From: an uncultured Pelagibacteraceae bacterium
Lineage (GTDB): Bacteria; Pseudomonadota; Alphaproteobacteria; Pelagibacterales; Pelagibacteraceae
Direction: 5' to 3'
Assembly: GCA_902509725.1 (NCBI GenBank)
Contig: CABWYI010000003.1
Span: forward strand, 1 to 36,494
Length of the DNA: 36,494 bases
Shown: positions 1 to 8,925 of the stretch, one piece after another
How positions within the stretch are numbered: position 1 is the stretch's first letter
Layout of the letters: every line of letters begins with the position of its first letter
Program-made: the position numbers and the translations under genes
Notes under the pieces: model-generated
Databases searched by the model: none
Seen by the model: the letters and a program-made list of their open reading frames with translations, nothing else
What the model was told of the DNA's origin: nothing

Positions 1-1517
1 AAGTAAAAAATGATTTAAATGATTTCAATCAATTAACAAATAAGCTTTATAGAGCAGACATAGTTGATAGAAATGGAAAATATCTTGTAAAAACAGTTGA
101 ATCAATTGATGTAGGCATTAGTCCTTCCAAAATTATTGATGAAAAAAAACTGTTAATAAATTTAAAGTATATTTTTCCAAATAAAGATTTTAGAGAAGTT
201 AAAGAAAGAATCGAAAAGGGTAAGTTTTTTCATTTTGAAAAAAAAATTTCCGAGGATAAATACGAAAAAATCATGCAGCTTGGAGACAAATCTATAGAAC
301 CGAGAGATAATCTGACGCGTATCTACCCACAAAAGAATTTATTTGGTCATATAATTGGACAAATTGATGACGATAATAATGGAATATCAGGTTTAGAAAA
401 ATCTTTAGACGAAAATTTAAAACAATATCAGCAACCTTTAAAGCTAAGTGTGGATAAAGATATACAATTTTTGATTAGAGAAGAGTTAATTAAATTCAAC
501 AAAGTTTTTAATACTTTGGGTAGCGCAGCAATTTTAATGGATGTTAATAATGGTGAGATATTATCACTAATTTCGTTGCCTGATTTTGACCCCAATAAAA
601 GACAAAAAATTTCAGACTTAAATTTTATTAATAGAGCTACAAAAGGGGTTTATGAATTTGGCTCTGTTTTTAAAACGTTCACGCTGGCAGCGGCATTCGA
701 TGAAAAAATTATCGAACCTGAAACTGAATTCAAAAATTTACCTAAAAATCTCACTTGTGCAGGTTTTCCAATTAGGGAATATGATAACGATATTCCACCA
801 AGCTTGTCTGCTGAGCAAATTTTAATTCGTTCTGGAAATATTGGTTCAGTAAAAATTGGTCAAAAAATTGGAGAGGAAAAGTATAAATCGTTTCTATCTA
901 AAATCGGAGTTCTTAATAAAATTAGTTTTGATATTGAAGAAGTTGGAAAACCAATAAAATTCAATTGGGGAAAATGTACATTAGCAACTGCATCCTTCGG
1001 TCATGGTATAACAACTACATTGCTCCAGATAGCAAAAGCTTATTCAATAATTTCTAATGGTGGATTTGATATACACCCAACATTAATTTTGAAAAAAGAA
1101 AAATCTATTAATAAAAAAAGAGTTTTAGATAAGGAGGTATCAAAAAAGATTTTACCAATTCTTAGGAAAATTGTTACAACAAAAGAGGGTACAGCCTCTT
1201 TGGCAAATGTAGATGGTTACGAAATTGGAGGAAAAACAGGAACAGCACAAAAAAGTATAGCTGGCAGTTATTCAAAAAAGAAAATTAATTCTTTTGTATC
1301 AATATTTCCAATATCACAACCAAAATATGTTTTGGCAGTTATGTTAGACGAGCCAAAAACAAACAAAGAATATATTTATCATTATAGAGACGGGTCTAAC
1401 ATCAAGTATAAAGGAACACCTTTTAATACCGCTGGTTGGACAACAGTTGAAGTGACAGGTCAAATTGTAGAAAAAATTGGGCCTATTTTAGCCACAAAAT
1501 ATAGTGATGTTAATTAA
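1..1517 (+). CDS. ftsI: FtsI/PBP3 septal peptidoglycan transpeptidase, 5' end outside window
   Basis: Class B penicillin-binding protein that cross-links septal peptidoglycan in the periplasm together with FtsW. The reading frame is already open at base 3. Codons before the first ATG (273) clearly belong to the protein, because they encode the N-terminal dimerisation motif RADIVDRNGKYL, so the true start lies left of the window. The transpeptidase domain shows the active-site Ser-x-x-Lys (GSVFK, near base 661), the SxN motif (RSGN, near 829) and the KTG motif (GGKTGTAQ, near 1230). The cytoplasmic tail, membrane anchor and the expected upstream ftsL are not visible. The stop is 3 nt before the murE-murF start, so the two are co-transcribed. 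Identity is very secure; only the 5' end is missing. Confidence 0.96.
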   Translation, partial: VKNDLNDFNQLTNKLYRADIVDRNGKYLVKTVESIDVGISPSKIIDEKKLLINLKYIFPNKDFREVKERIEKGKFFHFEKKISEDKYEKIMQLGDKSIEPRDNLTRIYPQKNLFGHIIGQIDDDNNGISGLEKSLDENLKQYQQPLKLSVDKDIQFLIREELIKFNKVFNTLGSAAILMDVNNGEILSLISLPDFDPNKRQKISDLNFINRATKGVYEFGSVFKTFTLAAAFDEKIIEPETEFKNLPKNLTCAGFPIREYDNDIPPSLSAEQILIRSGNIGSVKIGQKIGEEKYKSFLSKIGVLNKISFDIEEVGKPIKFNWGKCTLATASFGHGITTTLLQIAKAYSIISNGGFDIHPTLILKKEKSINKKRVLDKEVSKKILPILRKIVTTKEGTASLANVDGYEIGGKTGTAQKSIAGSYSKKKINSFVSIFPISQPKYVLAVMLDEPKTNKEYIYHYRDGSNIKYKGTPFNTAGWTTVEVTGQIVEKIGPILATKYSDVN

Positions 1518-1520
1518 ACT

Positions 1521-4364
1521 ATGTTGCTTGAAGATTATATTCCAACTACACCGAAGAAATATAGAAATGCTTTTTTTTCAGGAATTACTTTTGACAGCAC
1601 CAAAGTAAAAAAAGATTATATATTTTTTGCAATTAAAGGTAATAAAATTGATGGCAATAATTTTATATCTGCTGCAATTAAAAAGGGTTGTAAAATTGTT
1701 GTAACTGAAAAAAAAATCAAAGAATTTAAAAATGGAATTTTATTTATTCACACAAAAAATGTAAGAAAACTATTAGCTGAAGTCTCATATAGAATAAATG
1801 AGAAAAAACCAAAAAATTTGATTGCAGTCACGGGTACAAATGGCAAATCCTCAATCGCAGATTTTTACTATCAAATATTAAAATATAATTATAAAAAAGT
1901 TGCTTCAATAGGAACATTGGGAGTTAAATCAAAAAAGATTAACTTGAATTTATCAAATACAACAATTGACCCAATTCAATTAAGTCAAATATTGAAAAAA
2001 CTTAAAAAAAATTACGTAGATAATGTTATTATGGAAGCTTCAAGTCATGGTTTAAAACAAAACAGATTAGACGGTCTTAAATTTAACTCTGGTATATTCA
2101 CAAATCTCTCTCAAGATCATTTAGATTATCACAAAAATTTCAAGGACTATCTAAATGCAAAGCTCTATTTATTTAAAAATCTTATTAAAAAAAAGGGCAA
2201 TATAATAACCGATGAAACAATACCAGAGTTTCAAGAAATAAAAAAAATTTCAACAAACAAAAATTTAAAATTAAATACCATTTATGGCAAAAAGAATAAT
2301 TTGGAAATTCTATCACATAGTTTTAAAGGAGTAACTCAAGTTATAAAAATTAAACACCATAAAATAACAAAAAAAGTAAATCTTAATTTAGTTGGAAAAG
2401 TACAGATTAAAAATATTATGATGGCTATTTTAGCTGCACAAAAAAGCAATTTAAGTTTAGATAAAATTTTAGCTGTTGTTCCAAAACTTAAGGCTGTAGA
2501 GGGCAGATTGGAAATAATTGGTAAAATTAAAAATCAATCAAAAGTAATTCTTGATTATGCACACACACCAGATGCTCTTAAAACATGTCTTTTAAATTTA
2601 AGAGAACAATTTTTAGGTAAAAAAATTTCTTTAATTTTTGGCTGTGGTGGTGATAGAGATAAAAATAAAAGATCAAAAATGGGTAAAATTGCATCAACCT
2701 TTGCTGATATGATTTATCTTACTGATGATAATCCAAGATCAGAAAATCCTTCCAAGATAAGAAGAGATATAAAAAAAGGAATTAAAAACAAAAATGTAGT
2801 AGAAATTTCTGATAGAAAAAAAGCTATATTAGAGGCAATTAAAAATTTAAAATCAAACGATATTTTGCTTGTTGCAGGAAAAGGGCATGAAAAGTTTCAA
2901 TATGTTGGAAATAATAAAATATATTTTTCTGATAAAGAAGTAATTCTAAAAAGTATTAAAACAAAAAATTTAGATTTATCAAATGATTTGAAATTGAATA
3001 TTATCAAAGAGGTTTCAGGTAATAAAGAATTATCATCTACTTTATCTATAAACAAAGCAAAGATTAATTCCAGGGAGGTAAAAAAAAATGATATTTTTTT
3101 TGCAATTAAAGGGAAGAAAAATGATGGAAATAAATTTGTAGATGAGTCGTTTAAAAAAAAAGCATCTTTAGCCATTGTAAATAAAATTCAAAGAAAATTA
3201 AATTTAAAACAGCAAATTAAAGTTGAAAATACACTTAAATTTTTAACAGATGTTTCAAAAGTCTTTAGAAAAAATATCAATACAAAATTAATTGCTATCA
3301 CTGGAAGCTGTGGAAAAACCACCCTTAAAGAATTATTGGGTAATTCTTTAAGAAAATTTTCCAAAGTAAGTGTTTCTCCAAAATCTTATAATAATAAATT
3401 TGGTGTTCCATTGAGCCTTTTTAATTTAAATTCAAATGATGATTTTGGAGTTTTGGAATTAGGTATGGATAAAAAGGGAGAGATTGATTATTTATCAAAA
3501 ATAGCACAACCAGATGTAAGCGTAATTACAAACATCAATTATGCACATGCAAAAAATTTTAGAAATATCAAACAAATTGCCCTGGCTAAAGCAGAGATTA
3601 TTAGCAATACAAAACCGGGTGGTTTTGTTGTCTTAAACGCAGATGATAATTTCTTTGGATTACACAAAGAAATAGCTCATAAAAATAATCTTAAAATCAT
3701 TTCTTTTGGGATTAAAAGCATAAAATCAGATATTAAATTAATAAGCACAAAGAAAAGGAAAAAATTTTTTAGAATAAATATTAATGTGGGAAATATAAAA
3801 AAACATTTTATAATTTCTAATAATTTTGAAAATAACATATACAATATTTTGGCTACTTTATCGGTAATGAGTATTTATATTGAAATATCTAAATTAAAAA
3901 AAAATCTTTTTCTAAATTTTGAAATACCTATGGGCAGAGGAGATATTTCTAAAATAAGAATTAAAAATAAAAATGTTTATTTGATTGATGAAAGTTATAA
4001 CTCTAATCCTTTATCTCTTAAATCTGCAATTTTAAATTACGATAAAATCAATGTTAAAAATTCAAACAAATATCTTTTACTTGGAGATATGTTAGAACTT
4101 GGAAATCACTCAAAAAAACTTCATAAATCAATAACACCTATTATTAATAAAACAAATATAGACAAAGTGTTTGTAAAAGGGAATAAAGTTAAAATTATTT
4201 TTGATAAACTCTCAGAATCTAAGAAAGGTAAAATTTTGTTAAATGAAAAGGAAATTATTGACTTAATTAAAGAATATTTAAATGATAATGACTATTTAAT
4301 GGTCAAAGCCTCAAATGCGACAGGTTTCAATACGATAGTCAAAAAATTGAGGAGATTGAATTAA
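1521..4364 (+). CDS. murEF: MurE-MurF fusion: two peptidoglycan precursor ligases in one chain
   Basis: A single 947-residue frame carries two Mur ligases. The MurE half (about 1-485) adds meso-diaminopimelate to UDP-MurNAc-L-Ala-D-Glu. It has the ATP loop GTNGKS at about 105-110, and DNPR at about 403-406 in the DNPRxE context that marks DAP-adding enzymes. The usual following Asp is Asn here (SENP). The MurF half (about 486-947) adds D-Ala-D-Ala. It has TGSCGKTT near 594-601 and DESYNSNP near 822. Both halves begin with a near-identical uridine-domain segment (KKDYIFFAIKGNKIDGN and KKNDIFFAIKGKKNDGN). No stop or frame change separates them, and I see no in-frame ribosome binding site for a separate MurF. 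The ATG of mraY follows the stop directly. MurE-MurF fusions are known in a few bacteria. Confidence 0.95.
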   Translation: MLLEDYIPTTPKKYRNAFFSGITFDSTKVKKDYIFFAIKGNKIDGNNFISAAIKKGCKIVVTEKKIKEFKNGILFIHTKNVRKLLAEVSYRINEKKPKNLIAVTGTNGKSSIADFYYQILKYNYKKVASIGTLGVKSKKINLNLSNTTIDPIQLSQILKKLKKNYVDNVIMEASSHGLKQNRLDGLKFNSGIFTNLSQDHLDYHKNFKDYLNAKLYLFKNLIKKKGNIITDETIPEFQEIKKISTNKNLKLNTIYGKKNNLEILSHSFKGVTQVIKIKHHKITKKVNLNLVGKVQIKNIMMAILAAQKSNLSLDKILAVVPKLKAVEGRLEIIGKIKNQSKVILDYAHTPDALKTCLLNLREQFLGKKISLIFGCGGDRDKNKRSKMGKIASTFADMIYLTDDNPRSENPSKIRRDIKKGIKNKNVVEISDRKKAILEAIKNLKSNDILLVAGKGHEKFQYVGNNKIYFSDKEVILKSIKTKNLDLSNDLKLNIIKEVSGNKELSSTLSINKAKINSREVKKNDIFFAIKGKKNDGNKFVDESFKKKASLAIVNKIQRKLNLKQQIKVENTLKFLTDVSKVFRKNINTKLIAITGSCGKTTLKELLGNSLRKFSKVSVSPKSYNNKFGVPLSLFNLNSNDDFGVLELGMDKKGEIDYLSKIAQPDVSVITNINYAHAKNFRNIKQIALAKAEIISNTKPGGFVVLNADDNFFGLHKEIAHKNNLKIISFGIKSIKSDIKLISTKKRKKFFRININVGNIKKHFIISNNFENNIYNILATLSVMSIYIEISKLKKNLFLNFEIPMGRGDISKIRIKNKNVYLIDESYNSNPLSLKSAILNYDKINVKNSNKYLLLGDMLELGNHSKKLHKSITPIINKTNIDKVFVKGNKVKIIFDKLSESKKGKILLNEKEIIDLIKEYLNDNDYLMVKASNATGFNTIVKKLRRLN

Positions 4365-5450
4365 ATGCTTTATCAGTTTTTGCTAAATTTTATTGATACG
4401 TTTGGGTTTTTAAATATTTTTAAATATTTAACATTTAGAACTGGGTTATCTTTTTTTACATCTTTAATCATTGTGTTACTTATTGGAGAGCCATTTATTA
4501 AATTTTTTTCCAACCAAAAAATTTTAAATCCTATTAGAGATGATGGGCCTGAGAATCATATTATTAAAAAAATTGGTACCCCAACAATGGGTGGGGTAAT
4601 CATCTTATTTGGATTACTAATATCAGTATTATGTTGGGGAGATTTATCAAATATTAACATTTTATTTTGTATCTATATTGCTATTGCTTTTGGATTACTT
4701 GGAGCTTTTGATGATTATAAAAAAATTAAACAAAGTAATTCATCAGGTATTTCATCAAGGTTTAAGATAATATCACAAATCTTACTAGCTGTTATAGGGG
4801 TTAGTATTTTCGTTTATCATACAGAGTATAATGAAATAAATAATTTATATTTTCCTTTTTTTAAAAATTTATTCATAAATCTTGGATGGTTTTTTATTCC
4901 TTTTGCAGTATTTGTAATTATTGGTTCTTCTAATGCTGTTAATCTCACAGATGGGTTAGATGGTTTAGCTACTGTGCCAGTGATTTTAGTAGCAGCTTGT
5001 TTTGCATTTATAAGTTATGTGACAGGAAATATTGTATTTTCAAATTATTTACAAATTCCTTATATTGAAGGGACAGGAGAAATTGCAATTTTTTGTGGAG
5101 CTATAATTGGTTCTTGTTTGGGTTTTTTATGGTTTAACGCACCACCAGCAAAAATTTTTATGGGTGATACAGGATCATTATCTTTAGGTGGATCATTAGG
5201 TGCCGTTGGAATTATTACCAAACACGAAATAGTATTAGCTATTACAGGTGGTTTATTTGTTTTAGAGGCTGTTTCTGTAATGGTTCAGGTTATATCGTTT
5301 AAATTGACTGGAAAAAGAATATTTAAAATGGCTCCAATTCACCATCATTTTGAAAAAAAAGGATGGCCAGAGTCAACAGTTGTTATTAGATTTTGGATTA
5401 TTTCAATAATACTGGCGATGATAGGTCTGGCTACTCTTAAATTAAGATAA
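4365..5450 (+). CDS. mraY: MraY, phospho-MurNAc-pentapeptide translocase
   Basis: Integral membrane enzyme that transfers phospho-MurNAc-pentapeptide from UDP to undecaprenyl phosphate, giving lipid I at the inner face of the cytoplasmic membrane. The 361-residue length is typical for the family. Family signatures visible: GTPTMGG near residue 72, the Asp pair in GAFDDYKK near 114, NAVNLTDGLDGLA near 190, FMGDTGSLSLGG near 265, and the MAPIHHHFEKKGWPE block near 322. About ten hydrophobic segments are spread along the chain. The ATG abuts the murE-murF stop (TAAATG) and the stop overlaps the murD start by one base (TAATG), so translation is probably coupled on both sides. Confidence 0.97.
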   Translation: MLYQFLLNFIDTFGFLNIFKYLTFRTGLSFFTSLIIVLLIGEPFIKFFSNQKILNPIRDDGPENHIIKKIGTPTMGGVIILFGLLISVLCWGDLSNINILFCIYIAIAFGLLGAFDDYKKIKQSNSSGISSRFKIISQILLAVIGVSIFVYHTEYNEINNLYFPFFKNLFINLGWFFIPFAVFVIIGSSNAVNLTDGLDGLATVPVILVAACFAFISYVTGNIVFSNYLQIPYIEGTGEIAIFCGAIIGSCLGFLWFNAPPAKIFMGDTGSLSLGGSLGAVGIITKHEIVLAITGGLFVLEAVSVMVQVISFKLTGKRIFKMAPIHHHFEKKGWPESTVVIRFWIISIILAMIGLATLKLR

Positions 5451-6745
5451 TGAAAAAAACTAAAAATTTTTTTTTTAAAAAAAAAATATTAGTTTATGGG
5501 CTGGGTAAGAGCGGAATATCAACTTATAATTTTTTAAAAAATAGAGCAAATTTATACATATTTGACGACAATCAAAAAAACATTCCAAAATTAAATCAAA
5601 AACAAATCAATTATAGAGAAATATTTAAAACTGAATTTGATATAATAATCATTAGCCCTGGAATTGATATTGCAAATTGCAAATTATCAAAATATTTAAA
5701 AAAAAATTATTCAAAAATTTATACAGATTTAGATGTTTTTTATGAATTTCATAAAAATCATTGTATTACTATTACAGGTACTAACGGAAAGTCCACAACT
5801 TGCCAACTTATGTTTAAAGTTTTATCTGATCAAAACTTAGATGTAAAATTAGTTGGTAACATAGGAAATCCCATATTATCTGCGAGAAATATTAAAAAAA
5901 AAACAATCTTTGTAGTAGAAGCTTCATCTTATCAATTAGATTACAGTAAAATTTTTAAATCTAAATATGCTGCAATATTAAATTTGTCACCTGATCATCT
6001 TGAGAGACATAAAACATTAAAAAAGTATATTCAGGCTAAATTTAAATTATTAAAGAATCAAAATAAAAATTGCACAGCATTTGTTAATAAAGATGATTTT
6101 TTGATTAATAGAGAGATGAAATCTATAAAATTAAAAAGCAAGGTTATAAGAGTTGTTCCAAAAAAACAAAATTCTATTTTTAAAAGATTAGATAACCCAT
6201 ATTTTTTCACAGAGACAAATAGAGAGAATTTATCTTTTGCAATAGAAATATCAAAAAAATTTAAAATTAAAAAAGAAAAAATGATTAAAACAATTAAAAA
6301 TTTTAAAGGTTTAAAATATAGACAACAGATAATTTTTAAAAACAAAGGTTTAACAATCATTAATGATTCTAAATCAACAAGTTTTTCATCATCCTTGAGT
6401 ATTTTAAAATCAAATCAAAATATTTATTGGTTACTTGGAGGCATTCATAAAAAGGGTGATAAATTTAAATTACCTAAAAAATACTCAAGCAATATTAGAG
6501 CTTTTATATATGGTAAAAGAAAAAAATTTTTTATCACAAATCTTAAGGGAAAGGTAAGATTTGAAAATTTTTCCAATATTAAAAACGCACTTAAAAAAGT
6601 TATTCAAATTATTAAAAAAAATAAATTTATAAAACAAACAATATTATTCAGTCCTTCAGCAGCTTCATTTGATAGTTTTAAAAATTTTGAGGATAGAGGT
6701 AATTATTTTGATAATTTAATTAAGAAATATTTAAATGGAATATAA
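5450..6745 (+). CDS. murD: MurD, UDP-MurNAc-L-Ala:D-Glu ligase
   Basis: Cytoplasmic ligase adding D-glutamate to UDP-MurNAc-L-alanine. The 431 residues show the N-terminal GLGKSG nucleotide-fold motif, the ATP loop ITGTNGKSTT, the NLSPDHLERH motif with its conserved His, and NDSKSTS in the C-terminal domain, in the standard order. Codons 7-13 run through ten T followed directly by ten A, and the frame is still intact. The gene overlaps mraY by 1 nt and ftsW by 11 nt. Confidence 0.96.
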   Translation: MKKTKNFFFKKKILVYGLGKSGISTYNFLKNRANLYIFDDNQKNIPKLNQKQINYREIFKTEFDIIIISPGIDIANCKLSKYLKKNYSKIYTDLDVFYEFHKNHCITITGTNGKSTTCQLMFKVLSDQNLDVKLVGNIGNPILSARNIKKKTIFVVEASSYQLDYSKIFKSKYAAILNLSPDHLERHKTLKKYIQAKFKLLKNQNKNCTAFVNKDDFLINREMKSIKLKSKVIRVVPKKQNSIFKRLDNPYFFTETNRENLSFAIEISKKFKIKKEKMIKTIKNFKGLKYRQQIIFKNKGLTIINDSKSTSFSSSLSILKSNQNIYWLLGGIHKKGDKFKLPKKYSSNIRAFIYGKRKKFFITNLKGKVRFENFSNIKNALKKVIQIIKKNKFIKQTILFSPSAASFDSFKNFEDRGNYFDNLIKKYLNGI

Positions 6746-7859
6746 AAGAAAAATTTTTAATATTTATTATGAGTGGTGGAAAAATATCGATAAATTAATA
6801 TTTTTATTAATTCTGGTATTATTTACCACAGGACTTTTTTTTTCATTAGTATCAACATCCCTTATTGCATCAGATAAACTAGATACAAATGATTATTCTT
6901 TCTTCTTTAAACATTTGATATTTATTCTATTAGGAATTTTTGTAATTTTTACTCTCTCACTAGTAAAAAAAGAAAAATTATACAAAATTTCTATTTTAAT
7001 TTTTATTTTATCATTATTTTTTTTATTTTTAGTACCAATTATAGGTATTGAAGTTAAGGGATCTAAAAGATGGATTGATCTATATCTATTACCAAGGTTT
7101 CAGCCTATAGAATTATTAAAGCCTTTTTTGATTATTTTTATAAGTTTAATTTTAAGTAGTCAAAAATATACAAATATTTATCTAAAGTATTTTTTTTCAT
7201 TTTTTGCAACATTAACTGTAGCCTTACTACTTATTATTCAGCCTGACATTGGGCAGACACTTCTAGTTTTTTTTAGTTGGTCTGTTTTAATATTCACTAG
7301 TGGTATAAATATAATTTTCTTAGCAGTATTTTTTTTATCTTTAATTTTGATTTTATTAATTTTAGTATTTTTTATTCCTAAATTTATTTATATTAAAGAA
7401 AGAATTTTATCTTTTTTCAATACTGAAACTGGTACATACAATTTTCAATCTGATAAAGCTTTAGAATCAATTACTAGTGGTGGTTTCTTTGGCAAAGGAA
7501 TAGGAGAGGGCACTTTAAAAAATAGAGTACCCGAGGCTCATACGGATTATATTATTTCAGTGATTTCAGAAGAGTTTGGCGTTATTGCCATAATTTTAAT
7601 TTTATTATTGTTTCTAATATTTATTTATACAGTTTTTAGAAAGGTTTATTTTGAAAATGATGAAAAAACTAAACTTGTTTTGGTAGGATGTACGAGTCTT
7701 ATTTTAATGCAAAGCATGATACATATTGGTGTTAATATTAGATTATTTCCAACAACTGGTATGACATTACCATTTATAAGCTACGGCGGTTCATCAATTA
7801 TTAGTATTTCAATATTATCTGGAATAATTTTGAATTTAACAAAAAGAAAAATTTATTAA
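6735..7859 (+). CDS. ftsW: FtsW, septal SEDS glycosyltransferase
   Basis: Polytopic SEDS-family protein that polymerises lipid II into glycan strands at the septum as partner of FtsI. The 374-residue chain has about ten hydrophobic segments. Family landmarks are GSKRWIDL, RFQPIELLKP, IIQPDIGQT, GEGTLKNRVPEAHTDYI (the large periplasmic loop), and PTTGMTLPFISYGGSS in the C-terminal part. The short hydrophilic N-terminus precedes the first membrane segment. The start overlaps the end of murD by 11 nt, and murG begins one base after the stop. The genomic position between murD and murG supports FtsW over the sister protein RodA. Confidence 0.96.
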   Translation: MEYKRKIFNIYYEWWKNIDKLIFLLILVLFTTGLFFSLVSTSLIASDKLDTNDYSFFFKHLIFILLGIFVIFTLSLVKKEKLYKISILIFILSLFFLFLVPIIGIEVKGSKRWIDLYLLPRFQPIELLKPFLIIFISLILSSQKYTNIYLKYFFSFFATLTVALLLIIQPDIGQTLLVFFSWSVLIFTSGINIIFLAVFFLSLILILLILVFFIPKFIYIKERILSFFNTETGTYNFQSDKALESITSGGFFGKGIGEGTLKNRVPEAHTDYIISVISEEFGVIAIILILLLFLIFIYTVFRKVYFENDEKTKLVLVGCTSLILMQSMIHIGVNIRLFPTTGMTLPFISYGGSSIISISILSGIILNLTKRKIY

Positions 7860-7860
7860 G

Positions 7861-8925
7861 ATGCAAAAGAATTTCTTAATTACTACTGGTGGGTCGGGTG
7901 GTCATGTTACGCCAGCAATAATTTTACACGATCATTTGTTGCACAAAGCCAATATCTATATTTCGACAGATAAGAGAGGGTTAAAATTTTTAGATAAAAA
8001 TTTTTATCAAATAGAAATTATTGATACTCCAAAGTTATCAAATATTTTTTTGATTCCACTTAGTATCTTTAAGATTTTATTTTTAATTTTAAAATCTTTT
8101 TTCTTATTGAGAGAAAAAAAAATTGAAAAAATTTTTTCTACAGGTGGCTATATGTCTTTACCTATTATTTTATCTGCAAGATTATTAAAAATCAAAACTT
8201 ATTTAATAGAGCCAAATCAAGTATTAGGTAGAGCAAATAAATTCTTTCTTAATTCGTGTGAAAAAATTTTTTGCTATTCAGAGGATGTCAAAAATTTTCC
8301 AAATAATTTGAAACATAAAATTGTAGTAATTAGCCCTCTTGTTAAGGAAAATGCATATAAGATGAATTTAGATGCACGAAATAAAGATAAGTTTACTTTA
8401 TTAGTTGTTGGAGGAAGTCAAGGCGCTAAAATTTTTGACCAAAATTTGAAAAATTCTGTGATATCTATTTCTGAAAAAAAACAAATTAAAATAATTCAAC
8501 AAACTAATAAAAATAATATTTCTTATTTGAAAGAATTTTATACAAAAAATAAAATTGAGAATGAAGTTTTTGACTTTCATAAAGATTTTTTAAGCTTACT
8601 GTTACAGTCAGATCTTTGTATTACAAGAGCTGGAGCATCGACTTTAGCTGAACTAGCGGTCCTAAATATTCCTTTTATAGCCGTACCACTTCCAAGCGCA
8701 AAGGATAATCATCAATTAGAAAATGCAAATTTTTATAGAAAAAATAATTGTTGTTGGTTAATTCAACAGGATTCTTTTGATGAGAAAATTGAAGATCTTT
8801 TGGAGGAAATTTTAATGAAAAAAAGTGAATATTTACTTATAAAAGAAAATTTAAAAAAGTTAAATTATCAAAATTCATGGATTAATGTTAATCAAAAGAT
8901 ATTAGGATCTATTGATGAAAATTGA
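7861..8925 (+). CDS. murG: MurG, lipid II-forming GlcNAc transferase
   Basis: Peripheral membrane GT28 glycosyltransferase that transfers GlcNAc from UDP-GlcNAc to lipid I on the cytoplasmic face, producing lipid II. The protein is 354 residues. Signatures: the N-terminal glycine-rich loop TTGGSGGHVTPA, IEPNQVLGRANK, the inter-domain GGSQGAKIF loop, and the UDP-GlcNAc-binding segment TRAGASTLAELAVLNIPFI followed by PLPSAKDNHQLENA. It starts one nucleotide after ftsW and overlaps the murC ATG by 11 nt. Confidence 0.97.
   Translation: MQKNFLITTGGSGGHVTPAIILHDHLLHKANIYISTDKRGLKFLDKNFYQIEIIDTPKLSNIFLIPLSIFKILFLILKSFFLLREKKIEKIFSTGGYMSLPIILSARLLKIKTYLIEPNQVLGRANKFFLNSCEKIFCYSEDVKNFPNNLKHKIVVISPLVKENAYKMNLDARNKDKFTLLVVGGSQGAKIFDQNLKNSVISISEKKQIKIIQQTNKNNISYLKEFYTKNKIENEVFDFHKDFLSLLLQSDLCITRAGASTLAELAVLNIPFIAVPLPSAKDNHQLENANFYRKNNCCWLIQQDSFDEKIEDLLEEILMKKSEYLLIKENLKKLNYQNSWINVNQKILGSIDEN

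Noticed and set aside
3071..3090. A strong GGGAGG followed by ATG inside the murE-murF fusion, as a possible internal start for a separate MurF.
   Set aside because: The ATG at 3088 is out of frame with MurF and lies after the conserved start of its uridine domain; the purine run simply encodes part of that domain.
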